Origin: Zymoseptoria tritici IPO323
Taxonomy: Eukaryota > Ascomycota > Dothideomycetes > Mycosphaerellales > Mycosphaerellaceae
NCBI RefSeq assembly: GCF_000219625.1
Contig: NC_018213.1
Coordinates: 558,001-622,000 of the forward strand
DNA: 64,000 nt
Reading direction: 5' to 3'
Under the pieces are notes generated by a model. It was given only the letters and a program-made list of their open reading frames with translations, had not been told where the DNA came from and made no database searches. Below, one piece after another: positions 11,977-24,478 of the stretch. Each line of letters begins with the position of its first letter. Position 1 is the first letter of the stretch. The translations under genes were made by a program, and so were the position numbers.

Positions 11977-12506
11977 ACGATTCGAATGGTCGATAGAGTG
12001 CTTCTAAGCAGGTGCGACCGTATCAGTCTACACAATAGCAGAAAAGCTGGCCTCGTCGGATGCTTGAGAAAGCCTTCGTTATGACACCCTTTCTGAAGTA
12101 TATACTCGGTAGTCACAGGATCTTCTGTATGAGCCTTGATCGTCCAGTGCTTATGTGGCCAGGTCTGCAAATTGACGGGTCCCGCCGGATCTTCTTGCAT
12201 TGATGCAGTTTGCTCTGACCTGTGAGACTTTTGACAAATGGGATGAAGCCCGTGCAGGTTGCCAAATATCAGCAACGATGGTCGATCATGGTCCCAAGTG
12301 AACCCTTGTGGAGTCGGCGTCTGCTGGCGCAAAACGAAGCCAACCAACCTGAGCGGGCGATGCTCCGATATCCAACTCGATCTCCCACTAGCTGGAGAGG
12401 TCCGGCACGAGTTGACCATCGTCTCTACAACCACATCGTCACCCATGGCTGATAGCGCATGCTGGAGCACGACACAGAATGATGTCCGTAGGTGTCCCGT
12501 TCCTCC
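11977..12506. other. Intergenic, convergent 3' ends
   Basis: Holds the 3' flanks of the CoA-ligase gene and of the minus-strand gene at 12507. The long minus-strand frame running through 12470-11571 is the antisense of the last ligase exon and is not a gene. Confidence 0.5.
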
Positions 12507-13077
12507 TCAAAAGAAGTCTCCACTTCCTCCCATTGATCCCAATCGATAGCAACACCACAATCCGTCCGAGCTCCTTCTCCGCCAGTAGAGGACATGCACG
12601 TTCTCACGAGTGAATAAATGGCTGATTGGTGTCTCCTGGCTTTCGCAAGTGAGCCAGACTTCGGCGACGTTGGAGCCTTTGGTGAGGGCGGCTTTTGCGT
12701 CTTTGACTCGTACGGTCCACCGCGGCCATATGTTTCTAAACTCACGCTGATTGTCGAAGAGCTGTTGCCGGCTGTAACAGGTCTTTGAACCGGACTTCGA
12801 ACTGGCTGAACAACTGAGTCAACGAGCCATCACGAAGCGTGCACTCAAGACGACGACGTACCGACTCGTTCTCGTTGATCATCTCAAAGTCATCCGCGAT
12901 GTGCTGCACAAGGATGTCGGCTCCGCTCTGTGTGAACGCTTCCATGATCGCAGAAGAGATCTGCTCGAGGTGTGAGGCGGTCGATCGATGCTGCTGCAAC
13001 GGCGCAGTCGTGATCCTTTCGAGATCGCAATCGCCATCGCTTGTAGAGACAGTCGCAAGCGTGTCCCGAGTGGACAT
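12507..13077 (-). CDS. Small hypothetical protein, possibly NTF2/SnoaL-like
   Basis: Two exons on the minus strand. The first runs from ATG 13077 to 12862, where a strong GTACGT donor follows; the second starts within 12794-12761 (acceptor not settled between several AGs that keep frame) and stops at 12509-12507. The product is about 150-165 residues. The first exon is helical with HLEQISSAIMEAF and HIADDFEMI; the second carries strand-like segments WTVRVKDAKAAL, VAEVWLTCES and VLYWRRRSSDGLW. This helix-then-sheet order with a terminal WRR...G-W motif resembles NTF2/SnoaL-like folds, which is a guess from pattern only. No catalytic residues can be assigned. Confidence 0.45.
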
Positions 13078-13596
13078 GGTCTGGTTGGCAGATTCTCGGA
13101 ATAGTTCAGACAAGCATCACGATGCCTGCAAGGGCGGGGCTGAGGCGAGTGAGACGGTAAGGCTGATGGTATGCGCATCACGTAGTTCTAAGCCAGGCAC
13201 ATTTGCTTTTCCAAACTCTGCCTCGGAGACGACACTCTCTCCTTCTAGTTCATCCTTCACAGTGTGTTCGTCCCTAGACTGGGAGAATGTGCGACGGCGG
13301 CGACTCCTCAATGGTCTGTGAGCGTTCCTGGTACACCTTCGCCTCATTCATTTCACCAAAAGACCAGCGTGCGGGATGCTGCAATGACGCTCTCTGGCCT
13401 GCCCTTCGCCAATGCCGCGAAACATTCGGTCGCCTCAAAGAGATTACTCTGAATCTGCTGTGTACGTTTCGTATTTGTTGAAAACGCTGGCGCCATGCGC
13501 TGTCCCGGCTGGGCTCAAGGCTCGTCTGGCATGGCAACCTCATCTGTCCCACCGAAGTTGTGACAGGAGGCAGACATTGCTGCTGAGCTGCAACTA

Positions 13597-13966
13597 ATGC
13601 CAAAGGCTAGGGTGGCATTGTCGTTGGGACGATTCGTTTCCTTGCTGTGGTCTTCATCGCGTCGGCGCCGTTCCAGTGCGTCGACGTGTCAATGTTCGGA
13701 TGCCACCGCCGAAACGCCAACAATGCACATTGTCACATCGTACGCAGATTTACTGCAGTCCTCCTCTGACGTGCAGTTGACAGCTGCTGCGCCGAAAAGC
13801 AAGGACTCTGCTCGCGCTCAAGCGACTGTACCTGGATTTCGAGACGAGATTGCAATCTGACAGCGACGCCGAGAGTGGCACTTCAACCGAGATGTCCCTG
13901 TACGGCATACAGGAGAGAGTATTTCGCGTACAGCGTGAGCTCCGCTCACGAACTCGTCGGCATTGA
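13597..13966 (+). CDS. Possible small basic protein, very uncertain
   Basis: A frame from ATG 13597 can be joined by a weak intron (13732-13780, GTCACA...TTGACAG with a CTGAC branch) to a clean final segment ending at 13966. That segment contains LALKRLYLDFETRL, a Ser/Asp patch, and SLYGIQERVFRVQREL, and has protein-like composition. The total is about 106 residues. No domain is recognised and the donor is poor, so the first exon in particular may be wrong. Confidence 0.22.
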
Positions 13967-14665
13967 TGCCGGTCCACGATGAACTTGCCGGCTACTCCAA
14001 GAACCGGTATTTCTGCGTTCTCCGCGACCTTCTTGAAGCTCGATCGAGTATAATGGTGCGGAGTCCAAGGAAACGAGCTGATGATGAGCATCTTTTGTTC
14101 AGTCGTACTGCAGCAACCTACCAACCGAAGGAAGCACTATTTATGGGTCCAATATCACTCGGATCCACCTGTGCCAAGTCGTCTCACTCCTACGTCCTCG
14201 CTTCGACGACCATCTCTCCACCGCCGCGCCGCAGAATGGAGAGCCGGCTCTGGGCACTCTCGCGTTGGTCACGTTGTGTTCACACGGCTTCACTACTGGA
14301 GCAACAGTCGTGACAGAGAATCAATGACTTCAACACTGTGTTCTGCGCCCTTGCTTGAGCATGCATGAACCGTAAGAGGAAGACCTCGCTTCGGGGAACA
14401 CTGCGTCCTGCGTCGGAGAATAAAGATCCACTCTTATTATGGATCTCACGCATGACAAGATCAGCTCGGGACCAGTGATGATGGCCATTGTTTGACACTC
14501 TGCATGAGCTTGGACGAGATGAGTCCAGAAGCAGACTGCCCATGTCCGGCCTATTTGTAGTGGACATGCTCCTGGTTGGGGAGTACGTTGAGGTTATAAG
14601 AGACTGTGAGTGCCCCATTCTCTTTGTCAACGAACTCTTCCGTCCTGCATTCTACATCCTCCAAT
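13967..14665. other. Intergenic, promoter of the secreted NTF2-like gene
   Basis: No supported gene. A TATA-like GTTATAAGAG lies at about 14593-14602, some 65 nt before the ATG at 14666, and is a plausible core promoter. Confidence 0.45.
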
Positions 14666-15489
14666 ATGCGTTTCACCACCGCCGTCCTCGCCTCGGCGAC
14701 CCTCTTCTCTTCGGCATACGCTTCGCCTGCGCCAACTGGCTACCTCCCAGCACCGACTGGCTCTGTACCAGCACCACCTGCCTACGCACCTCCACCTCCG
14801 AGCTACGCACCAGCACCTCCAAGCTACGCACCATCGCCTCCAGCATACACACCTTCCAAGAATGGCCCAAAGCCTCGCAAGGGCTTCGGCCGTTGGGGCA
14901 AGAAGCATCAGCACAGCTACAACCCAAAGCCTCAATGTTTGAGCGACGAGGACGCCGATCAAGGTGCCGACATCTTCCGCCAGCTCATTCAAGAGTACTC
15001 CGACGAGCTCGCTCTGGAGGCCCTCACGGAGGACTTCATCGACTACACCTCCGCCGTCAACATCATCCGCAACCGCGGTAACGAGGGTCCAATTGTCGTC
15101 AACGGCATCTCCTTCGGCAGCCGTCAAGAGTTCATGGATGCCCAAGGCTCTCAGCCGCAGATTCCATTCGACACACTCCAAGTCTTTCACGGATGTGATC
15201 ACATTGCCATGCGATGGCAAACACTCCGCTCCGCCAATGGCCAGCCCAACGAAGCAAACAACATCGTAAGTTTTGTCTTGAGAGATGTTTCGAACTCCGA
15301 CTGACACTGTCCCAGCCCGTCGTCGGCAACGCCATCATGGAGACTGTGCCAGACACCAACAACAGCTACGGCTTCCGTATCAAGGTCCTGTACTCGGAGT
15401 TCAACTCGGCTGCGTGGCTCGTCAACAACGGGGTCTTCACACCCACACCGATCGCCAAGCGTGATGTCGACCACATCGGCATGCTTTGA
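14666..15489 (+). CDS. Secreted NTF2-like domain protein with proline-rich linker
   Basis: Two exons, 14666-15265 and 15316-15489, with a 50-nt GTAAGT...CCCAG intron; product 257 residues. Residues 1-19 form a signal peptide (MRFTTAVLASATLFSSAYA). Residues 20-70 are a low-complexity linker of PSYAP and PAYAP units, then a basic patch GPKPRKGFGRWGKK. From about residue 90 the fold looks like the NTF2-like domain found in many secreted Dothideomycete proteins: CLSDEDADQGADIFRQLI at the start, then AVNIIRNRG, VFHGCDHIAMRWQTL and YGFRIKVLYSEFN. Only a few cysteines are present. The role is unknown; secreted, lineage-restricted proteins of this kind are often treated as effector candidates, which is an inference. 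A 4.3-kb transposon lies 284 bp downstream. Confidence 0.87.
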
Positions 15490-15773
15490 GCAAAGTCGTA
15501 TTGTTGAGTCGGGGTGTGGATTAATGTTCTGAACTTGGCACTCCATATACTGCACTGTCAATTGAACCTCTTGCGCACAGAATCACTGTCCTATAATCCG
15601 TAACAAACTGTCACTGTCGCTCCTTGGTGAATATATGGTGGCGGTTGCTTGTACTACTGCCCTTTCCTTCGGCCGGAAAAATCTCAACTGCTGCCTCGGA
15701 GACGGTGACATTGGGTCAGAGGTGCCTTGCTCCTGCAAGCGAGCAATCGACGGGAATCTCGAGCCATTACATA

Positions 15774-15832
15774 TTCTAAAGAGCAGAAGGGTCGGGACGC
15801 CAAGCCTTCCAAATCCAACTCCAACTTCCTCT
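15774..15832 (+). repeat. Left terminal inverted repeat (59 bp) of the Tc1-like element
   Basis: Identical over 59 bp to the reverse complement of 20059-20117. It keeps many CpA dinucleotides, unlike the interior. Confidence 0.92.
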
Positions 15833-15999
15833 CTCACCGGGTTGACTAAACCTCCACGGCGTCTACTACTACTACCACACTATAAACAGCGACGAAACCG
15901 CTTTCCCGTTATCACCACCTGTGTCGTGTTGTTATTTTGAGCTATTAATATTGTCCTTACTATTAAGACTCGGTGCGCAATCACTGCTAGAACTTTCGA

Positions 16000-18066
16000 G
16001 CCTCCTATACGAGGAGACACAACTAGTGTTCTTCTACCAAGACTCCTAGGACTTTTAAACACCCGCTATCGACGAATCTACGTACAGTAGCGACTATATA
16101 GACGACGACGAGCTTCCGGACGGTCCTTTAAGCCCCCTAGAAGACGCGTATTCGCAGTTTTAGACACAACTACTACCCAGCTCTAATATACTAGAGCCAG
16201 AGCCGGAGCTACTAACGGAGACTTAGGTTATTGCCCTAAGCAATAGGGATCCTGCTAAGGAGGCTATACAGCGTAACGGCAACGACAACAACACCAGCTA
16301 TATACTTATAAGAAGGCGTATAAGGGCGTTATCGACTAAGGGCGTAGAGGTAACAACAACGCCGGCTAAATAAACGAGAAGGAAGTCGGTAACCTTTACG
16401 CTTCCTCCTAACTACATCGACAGCGATACGGTGGTGCCTCTAACAGGCGGCACAGCAGTCCAAATGCTACCTAAAAAGGCACCTAAGAGGGCACCTAAGG
16501 GCACGGCTCGTACAGCGGTAAATGCTAACAAGAGGAAGGAACGAGCGGCCGATAAAGCGAGTAAACTAGCCGTTTCGAGGGCAGCCGAGGTAGCAGCAGA
16601 TAAAGGGCCTAAACCGGTTGTTAAGCCGGTATCGAAGAGGGCTCCAAAACTACTACTACTATCGTCCGATATTAATAGCAAGTTATACGATCTATCTCTT
16701 AATATAGCTAACTAACCTCGTTGTGTTTTTAGTACTATCCGACGACTATAGCGTAGTGCAGAGCCTAGCCGACTAAGCTACCGGCCAGCTGTTACAGGAG
16801 TCTTAGCCGCAGTCGACTCCGGTGCCCTCCTCGTCTGCAAAACGCTATAAATCCACGCCTACGCTATCCGAGCAATACTCCGTTCTTACTACCTATAGGG
16901 TCTTATTTAATAGCTAGAAGCTTAAGGACTTCAGTTGCATATACACTAGTAAGCGAATATAGATCTAAGACTTGGTTAACAAGGCTAGAGGGTTAGCTAC
17001 AGAGTATGCACAACGACAAGGCTTAAGGAAGCGGCTTACTAAGCGAACGGCGGTATTAGAGGCTCGTAGACATAGCAAGCAAGCTGTAAACGTGCCTATC
17101 GACTACGACGAGGACTCTACTACGCTGTCGTTTATAGAGTCGTTAAGTCCCTATATTAGACACTTCGTAGGCTTCTATTTGACCCTGCTTATAATAGAGT
17201 ACTAGCATAACGTAGCACCGGACGGAGCAGCTAAGGCTGCTGCGATATTAGTCGAATTCGACTCCGATAAACTTACGCCGCTAGACGACGAGGATACACC
17301 TAAGGGCAGACGACTAGCCAATAACCGGACGAAGGAGGCATTTAATGTTTAGAGGGACACCTTCTTAAAGCTTATAAACATATACAAGTGTTAGGACAGG
17401 TTTTGTAGCGTTAGCTCTAATAAGACGTCTACGTTCGTAGGCTGCATAATATTCCGTAGTTAGCACTTCGGCGTGAACAGCAAGACCCTTAGCGACTAGA
17501 GCAATTGCATTAAGGCTAACACTGCTACGATAGATGCTATGCCGCTATATCTTATAGAGACGGTGTTTTAGATAAACGAGGACTCTACGAGAGGCAAGAA
17601 GAAGGTAGTAGCCGACTAGCTAATATAGCAGCAACAATAGCTATTACTACCCCCCCCTCCTTACTAGTACTACTACCCTCTACCGCCGTCTATACTACTA
17701 CCGGCCGTAGCAGTGTCGCAACGCAGTAGCCCTCTAGGGTAGAAGGAAGAGCTTGACAAGGTTAAGAACGTAGAAGGTTACTATGCATAGCTTAGTAACA
17801 GATATCCTACAATGCAAACGATCTTAATAGAGGTCGTTGCCGCTGCTCTGTTAGACGACTTCTAGACTCTAGACATGCTAAAGGAAGAGCCTGACGAGCG
17901 CTTGGAGCGTATAGTTAGACAAAGGGGTATTCGCAAGCAGCTACAAGATAAGGACAATATTAAGAAGTATCTAAGGCTGTTAGAGGCTATGTAGGAGGTG
18001 CGAGAATAGTTGTTGTCGACTTGGAGGTAGTAGAGTTTAAGCTGAAGCCGAGTCCGGAAGCTAGTT
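16000..18066 (+). pseudogene. Second gene inside the Tc1-like element, RIP-inactivated, function unknown
   Basis: A reading frame can be followed from about 16000 to 16715 and, after a shift explained by an intron (branch GCTAACTAAC, acceptor TGTTTTTAG at 16732), from 16733 to about 18066. Nearly all stops within it are TAG or TAA at positions that suit former Gln or Trp codons, so it was once one protein of roughly 650 residues. It begins with an acidic Ser/Asp region (SSDYIDDDELPDGPLSPLED), then Lys/Arg/Ala-rich segments (KKAPKRAPKGTARTAV), a central ordered-looking part, a run of former Gln codons and a final charged helical segment (LKEEPDERLERIVRQRGI). No domain was recognised. It is convergent with the transposase; it may be a captured or accessory gene. 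Confidence 0.6.
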
Positions 18067-18198
18067 AATTGTTGTACACGCGATATCTCTACCGCTACAA
18101 ATCCGATTATGTTCGTTCTTTTTTTACGCTTTACTAATGGCGACGAGCTATAACATAGTATATGCATGTTAATAGATAACAATTATCTTTAATAGACG

Positions 18199-18808
18199 GT
18201 GTTAATGCAAAGTCGAATGATATTCTCCGCAACTAGCGCGGCGCTAGCGTTAGGACCCTTATTTTTAGCGTTAAATTCTCCTTGGCGGCAAACCCAATAC
18301 TTTCCTGTACGGCCGCGCAATCGTTCCTCCACATTCTCCAAACACAGACATACAGTTACCGAGATAAGGCAGCGCGCTAGTATTGCAAAAAAGAATAGGG
18401 AGGATCAGTTGCGAAATAGTAAAGATATGTACATTCTCGGTATTCGTGGATCGAGGGGCAAGAAATCTAAGTCGGATTCAAGAACCCTAAGAACCTTAAA
18501 TTCTATAAATCACGACACGACTAACTTGCATCAATTGTTGCACTACAACAACACAACTAAATTCGCTAGTTATTTTTTTGCGTAATAGCACAGAGCCTGC
18601 GCTGTGTAATAAATTACATATTATAAGTATAAAACGCGTGCGTGGGTGCGCGGTGTGGACTACAGCTGAGAGCGGATGCTCCCGCTTCCCCGCGGAGGTA
18701 ACGGAATTTGGGGTTCAGCCTCAAAGCTCACAAGCTTGGCGAATTCTCAGATATTACAACACCTCTTTAATAGCTGATATTACTACTACTACGACATATG
18801 AAAAATAA
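18199..18808 (+). other. Less RIP-affected spacer inside the Tc1-like element
   Basis: Between the two convergent dead genes lies about 0.6 kb with milder TpA enrichment and an open frame from 18199 to 18585 (128 codons, Ser/Arg/Lys-rich, no domain). It may be a shared 3' region or a separate inserted piece; coding status is not supported. Confidence 0.3.
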
Positions 18809-18829
18809 GTGAGCACAAAGGACTTCTAG

Positions 18830-19925
18830 AGCAAGATAAGGGCTTTCGATTAAGCCTACGATAATAGGAATCGGCTCGTTAGGGGCCGAGATATAGCCCT
18901 CGAGGGCTACTACAATACATAACAGGCTTTAAACAAGTTCATGTGCTTAACCCCTCTGTCCTAATGCTTACAAGCTATAGCAAGAAACGCCTTGAACTTC
19001 TTAATCTAGTTATCCTCGCTATACACTAGCATTAGGTTATAGTGCCTTCGTATCTAATGCTTTAGCAACTTAAACGTCTTCTTAATAGGGTTGTAGTCCG
19101 GCGAGTAGGGTAGAAGGAATAGTAGACGGACGCTATGTGTAGAGCACATCTCGTAAAGAGTAGCTCGTTCATAGGTAGCACAGTTATCTATAATAATAAC
19201 GCTACGTAGTGCCGGAAACCGTCTACAACGTAGAAGGACGCATGTTTGTATCTACTATATAAAGTCCTCAGAGGTAACACTGCCCTGCTTAATTAGAGGC
19301 TTAGAAAGATAACCGTCGACAGTGTAGGCTAGTAGAACGCTAAATCGCTTAGAGTAGTGTAGGTGTTAAATATCTCTTGCTTATAAGCCCCTTAGCGACT
19401 ATCCCCTTCTCCTTAATGCTAGTTTATTACTTGCATATGTCTTATTAACATATATAAGCTAGTACGCTATAAGCTCTTGCACTTGTGCTTAAAACATTGC
19501 CCTTGCAATAGCATCTCGTTAAGCAGCCGTCCGAGCTAGTATCTTGTTTGTAAAGTCCTCATCTGCGAGACAGCAGCTAACCGTCTATTTAGACACCTAC
19601 AGTCCATGTCGTTCGTATAGTAGCTCTTGTAGTTCTTCACACTAGAGCTATAGTCGTTCGATAACGCACTCGAGGATATAGTCTCTGTAATATGGCTTAA
19701 TCATTCGTGGCCGGCTACTAGGGCAAGGGAAGACGGTGCTAGTGAGGTTATATCGTTTAATGCGTACGTAGATAGAAGTGCGAGAGCCTCTGCCATCGTT
19801 CAGAAGCAGGTTAACAACGTCCGGAGCAGTCTAGCGGTCGAGAAGGCATGCTTCTATCAAGTTCTCGTCCTGCCTCGTAAGGCTTCTTCGAGCTAATGCG
19901 CCGGTAGCGGTAGCGCTACGAGGCA
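18830..19925 (-). pseudogene. Tc1-like DD34E transposase, RIP-inactivated
   Basis: Starting at ATG 19925 on the minus strand (MPRSATATGALARRSLTRQD) the frame can be read to about 18830 through many TAG/TAA codons. It has an N-terminal helix-turn-helix-like region and a DDE_3-type catalytic end. The second aspartate is in VIIIDNCATYERA, and 34 residues later the motif LPYSPDYNPIKK carries lysine where the catalytic glutamate should be (GAG to AAG, a RIP-type change), followed by RRHYNLML. The enzyme is dead by stops and by loss of the catalytic residue. Confidence 0.82.
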
Positions 19926-20058
19926 TAGTTAGATATTGATAAAAAGCACATCAGGCGATAGCTTGCAATAAGAGCTTTAAGATAAGGCACTTCCAAAGAT
20001 GTTTAATGCAGTATTGCAGGTGTGATAGTCGTAAAGAGAATTAATAGCTACATTGGTA

Positions 20059-20117
20059 AGAGGAAGTTGGAGTTGGATTTGGAAGGCTTGGCGTCCCGAC
20101 CCTTCTGCTCTTTAGAA
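20059..20117 (-). repeat. Right terminal inverted repeat (59 bp) of the Tc1-like element
   Basis: Reverse complement of the left repeat with no mismatch. The next two bases, TA, are the target duplication. Confidence 0.92.
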
Positions 20118-20119
20118 TA

Positions 20120-20786
20120 AGCAAAAGGTGGTCGCTTCACTTGAGAGATTACCTTACATCACTTCCGTTGACCTCGAATTCCCACGGCTTCACGTACGTA
20201 GTCCGTACGTCGCACTGGACATGAACACTACACGAAGCTGTCTGGTCGTTTGATGCTCGTCGGCTCATGGAAACGTCTTCCGATGCAATTGGAAAAGTCG
20301 CTGGGTTCAGGCTAAACACCTCATCCTTCAGCCCATCAATGATTCGTCAGCACGACGCCATCGGGGACGCCTAGCAAAAGCATGCCGCCAGCACTGGACC
20401 GCCGGCCGTGCGTCCGGCTTGTCCGGCGTGTTGGACACCCAATGATTTTGTACATCGAGCGGAGAGACAGTCTCGGGGAGTCGGATCGTCGGTAGACCAA
20501 GAGATCTTATCAGTCGTTGCGCCAACGATGTGGCCAGATGCGATCGGAACGGCGGGCGGCCCGCTCGTGGCCGTAGCATGGTTGGCTTTGATATGTACCG
20601 TGGGACTGGACTGTGGGAGGTTGAGGTTGACGAGGTTTTGCGAGGAGAGTGTGACGCTTGTATCTGTCAAAAACCACAACAGCGGCAGTTCCACGTTGAC
20701 ACGGATCTAGATTCTACACTCGACTCACGCACCACCACGTTTGCTGGACTACATCCATTGCTCGACATTCACACATCACTGCCCAG
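20120..20786. other. Intergenic between the transposon and the rhodopsin-domain gene
   Basis: Non-RIPed sequence. Frames on both strands are open by chance in GC-rich DNA; no domain or convincing start was found. Confidence 0.45.
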
Positions 20787-22220
20787 ATGTCAGATCGGAT
20801 ATGGAAGGGAATCCTTTCCACCTCGACCTCAACTCTTCACAGCCATGGTGCGTATGCACGTCCTGCTTCCGGTCGCCGGCTGGCCGTTCCAGCACCTCCC
20901 GCAACACAGCACGAGCGAAGCCGATATACATGGCTCGAATGCTTCCTAGCTAACAATCTCCCTCTTTGTCAGGCCCCCCGAAGCAGCCTGGTTGACAACA
21001 TATGCCGGTACATGGTTTGCTGCGGCGACTGTCATGGTCATGCAACGACTCCTTCTTCGGACATTCAAATACGGCAGCCCTTTGGGACTGGATGATGTAT
21101 GCTTCACTACCAAACGCTGGCTTCGTATCTGACTAGAAGCAGGCGCTTATATTCTGCTCCTGGCTCGCCAGTATAGCACTGTTTGTCGAGTCCGCCATTG
21201 CAGTCGGTTCGCTTGGTAAGACCAAAATGGATCTCCTTTCAAGATTCTTATCTTCCGACTTCGAGACGGCTGACGCTGCATGGAATGTATAGATCAAGGA
21301 GTTCCGGTCCAGCCCAGCAAATTCGAGTTCATCTTTTTTATGCTGTGGCTCATCGAGGGCACTTTTGTGATCAGCCAGTGTTGTATCAAACTGGCCGTAC
21401 TGGCGATTCTAAATCGCTTCATCAAGGACACCGCGAATACCCGGATTCGATACGCAATATACGGTGCTGCTACCCTGACCGCTACATATTCACTAGCAAT
21501 GATCATTGTTGGCTTCACAGCCTGCCAGCCATTCTACGGATTCTGGCGATCTCTCGACCGGAACTGGGCCGCCCACCATAGCGTTCGCTGCATAAGTAAG
21601 ACGACAATGATGCTCGTAGCTGGCATTCTTGCCGTCGTCAGCGATCTGTACACCATCGCGATACCGTGGGCAATCAGTCGCTCGTTCGGGTTGAGCAAGA
21701 GGCAGACTTTGGCGCTGAACACCGTGTTTATGGTCGGTCTGATCGTCACCGCCGCTTCCTGCATGCGGACATATTACCTTTATTGTAAGATTCCATGCAC
21801 GAAATTGACACTTCCAACTAACGCGGACTTCTCGCAGGTCTATACCTGGGCAATAACCTTTCCCACGATGTCGTATCGGCCCTCATCTGGGCGACCGTGG
21901 AGATTCAGCTGGCCATCATCTGCGCCTGCCTACCTTCTCTGCGTGTGGTTTACCGTTTGATTGTGCAAACTCGACTTTCCGATCGGGTACGACAACTCTA
22001 CTACTCGCACGGGACCCGCGATCCGCACGTCCTCACCTCATCTATGGCGTCAATGACCACAGCGCCCACGGAGACGACATGGTCGATACAAAGTGGCATA
22101 TTACACCAAGACTCGAGGACTCTCTCAAAACTGGAAGAAACCCCGATTTCACACGAGCTCGGATTGAGGGAGGTGGACAACGATGACCGGGCACTGCAGC
22201 GGCATTTGGGACATGAATGA
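20787..22220 (+). CDS. Rhodopsin-domain integral membrane protein (fungal 7-TM family)
   Basis: Five exons: 20787-20851, 20973-21096, 21143-21215, 21293-21784 and 21838-22220; introns 121, 46, 77 and 53 nt; product 378 residues. After a short N-terminus the first helix (AAWLTTYAGTWFAAATVMVMQRLLLR) leads to GSPLGLDDALIFCSWLASIALF, matching the conserved G-x-DD pattern of the fungal rhodopsin-domain family. It continues with FIFFMLWLIEGTF, CIKLAVLAILNRF, a helix before CQPFYGFWRSLD, then AGILAVVSDLYTIAIPWAI and ALIWATVEIQLAIICACLPSLR, giving seven spans. The C-terminal tail is hydrophilic. Such proteins are common beside metabolic gene clusters but have no proven biochemical role; there is no retinal-binding lysine evidence. 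Start and first intron are less certain than the rest. Confidence 0.85.
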
Positions 22221-24346
<2,126 letters not shown>

Positions 24347-24478
24347 TTGTATGTCGAGAAGGTTTGAAAGAAGGATGGGCGTATTGAAGATGCATAAATC
24401 ATCAGACCGTCTCAGTTGCTACATGACTTCAACATAAGATTCGAACTCCAATCCCGAGAGAACCCACATCGCTTTGTC

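Larger units (their letters stand above)
15774..20117. mobile_element. 4.34-kb Tc1/mariner-like DNA transposon, RIP-mutated, two-gene
   Basis: Bounded by perfect 59-bp inverted repeats (15774-15832 and 20059-20117) that begin TTCTAAAGAGCAGAAGGG and are flanked by a TA duplication at 15772-15773 and 20118-20119, the hallmark of Tc1/mariner insertion. The interior is strongly TpA-rich with frames broken mainly by TAG and TAA where CAG, CAA or TGG is expected, the RIP signature. It holds a dead DD34E transposase on the minus strand near the right end and a dead second gene on the plus strand near the left end. The size is well above the usual 1.3-2 kb. The left end up to about 15950 and both inverted repeats are nearly free of RIP changes. 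Confidence 0.88.

Noticed and set aside
11571..12470. Minus-strand open frame of 299 codons
   Set aside because: Its first half has no domain and its second half is the exact antisense of the last exon of the CoA-ligase gene, whose motifs are clear on the plus strand.
18199..18585. 128-codon frame inside the Tc1-like element as a gene
   Set aside because: No domain, lies between two convergent dead genes and has no start context; kept only as a description of the spacer.
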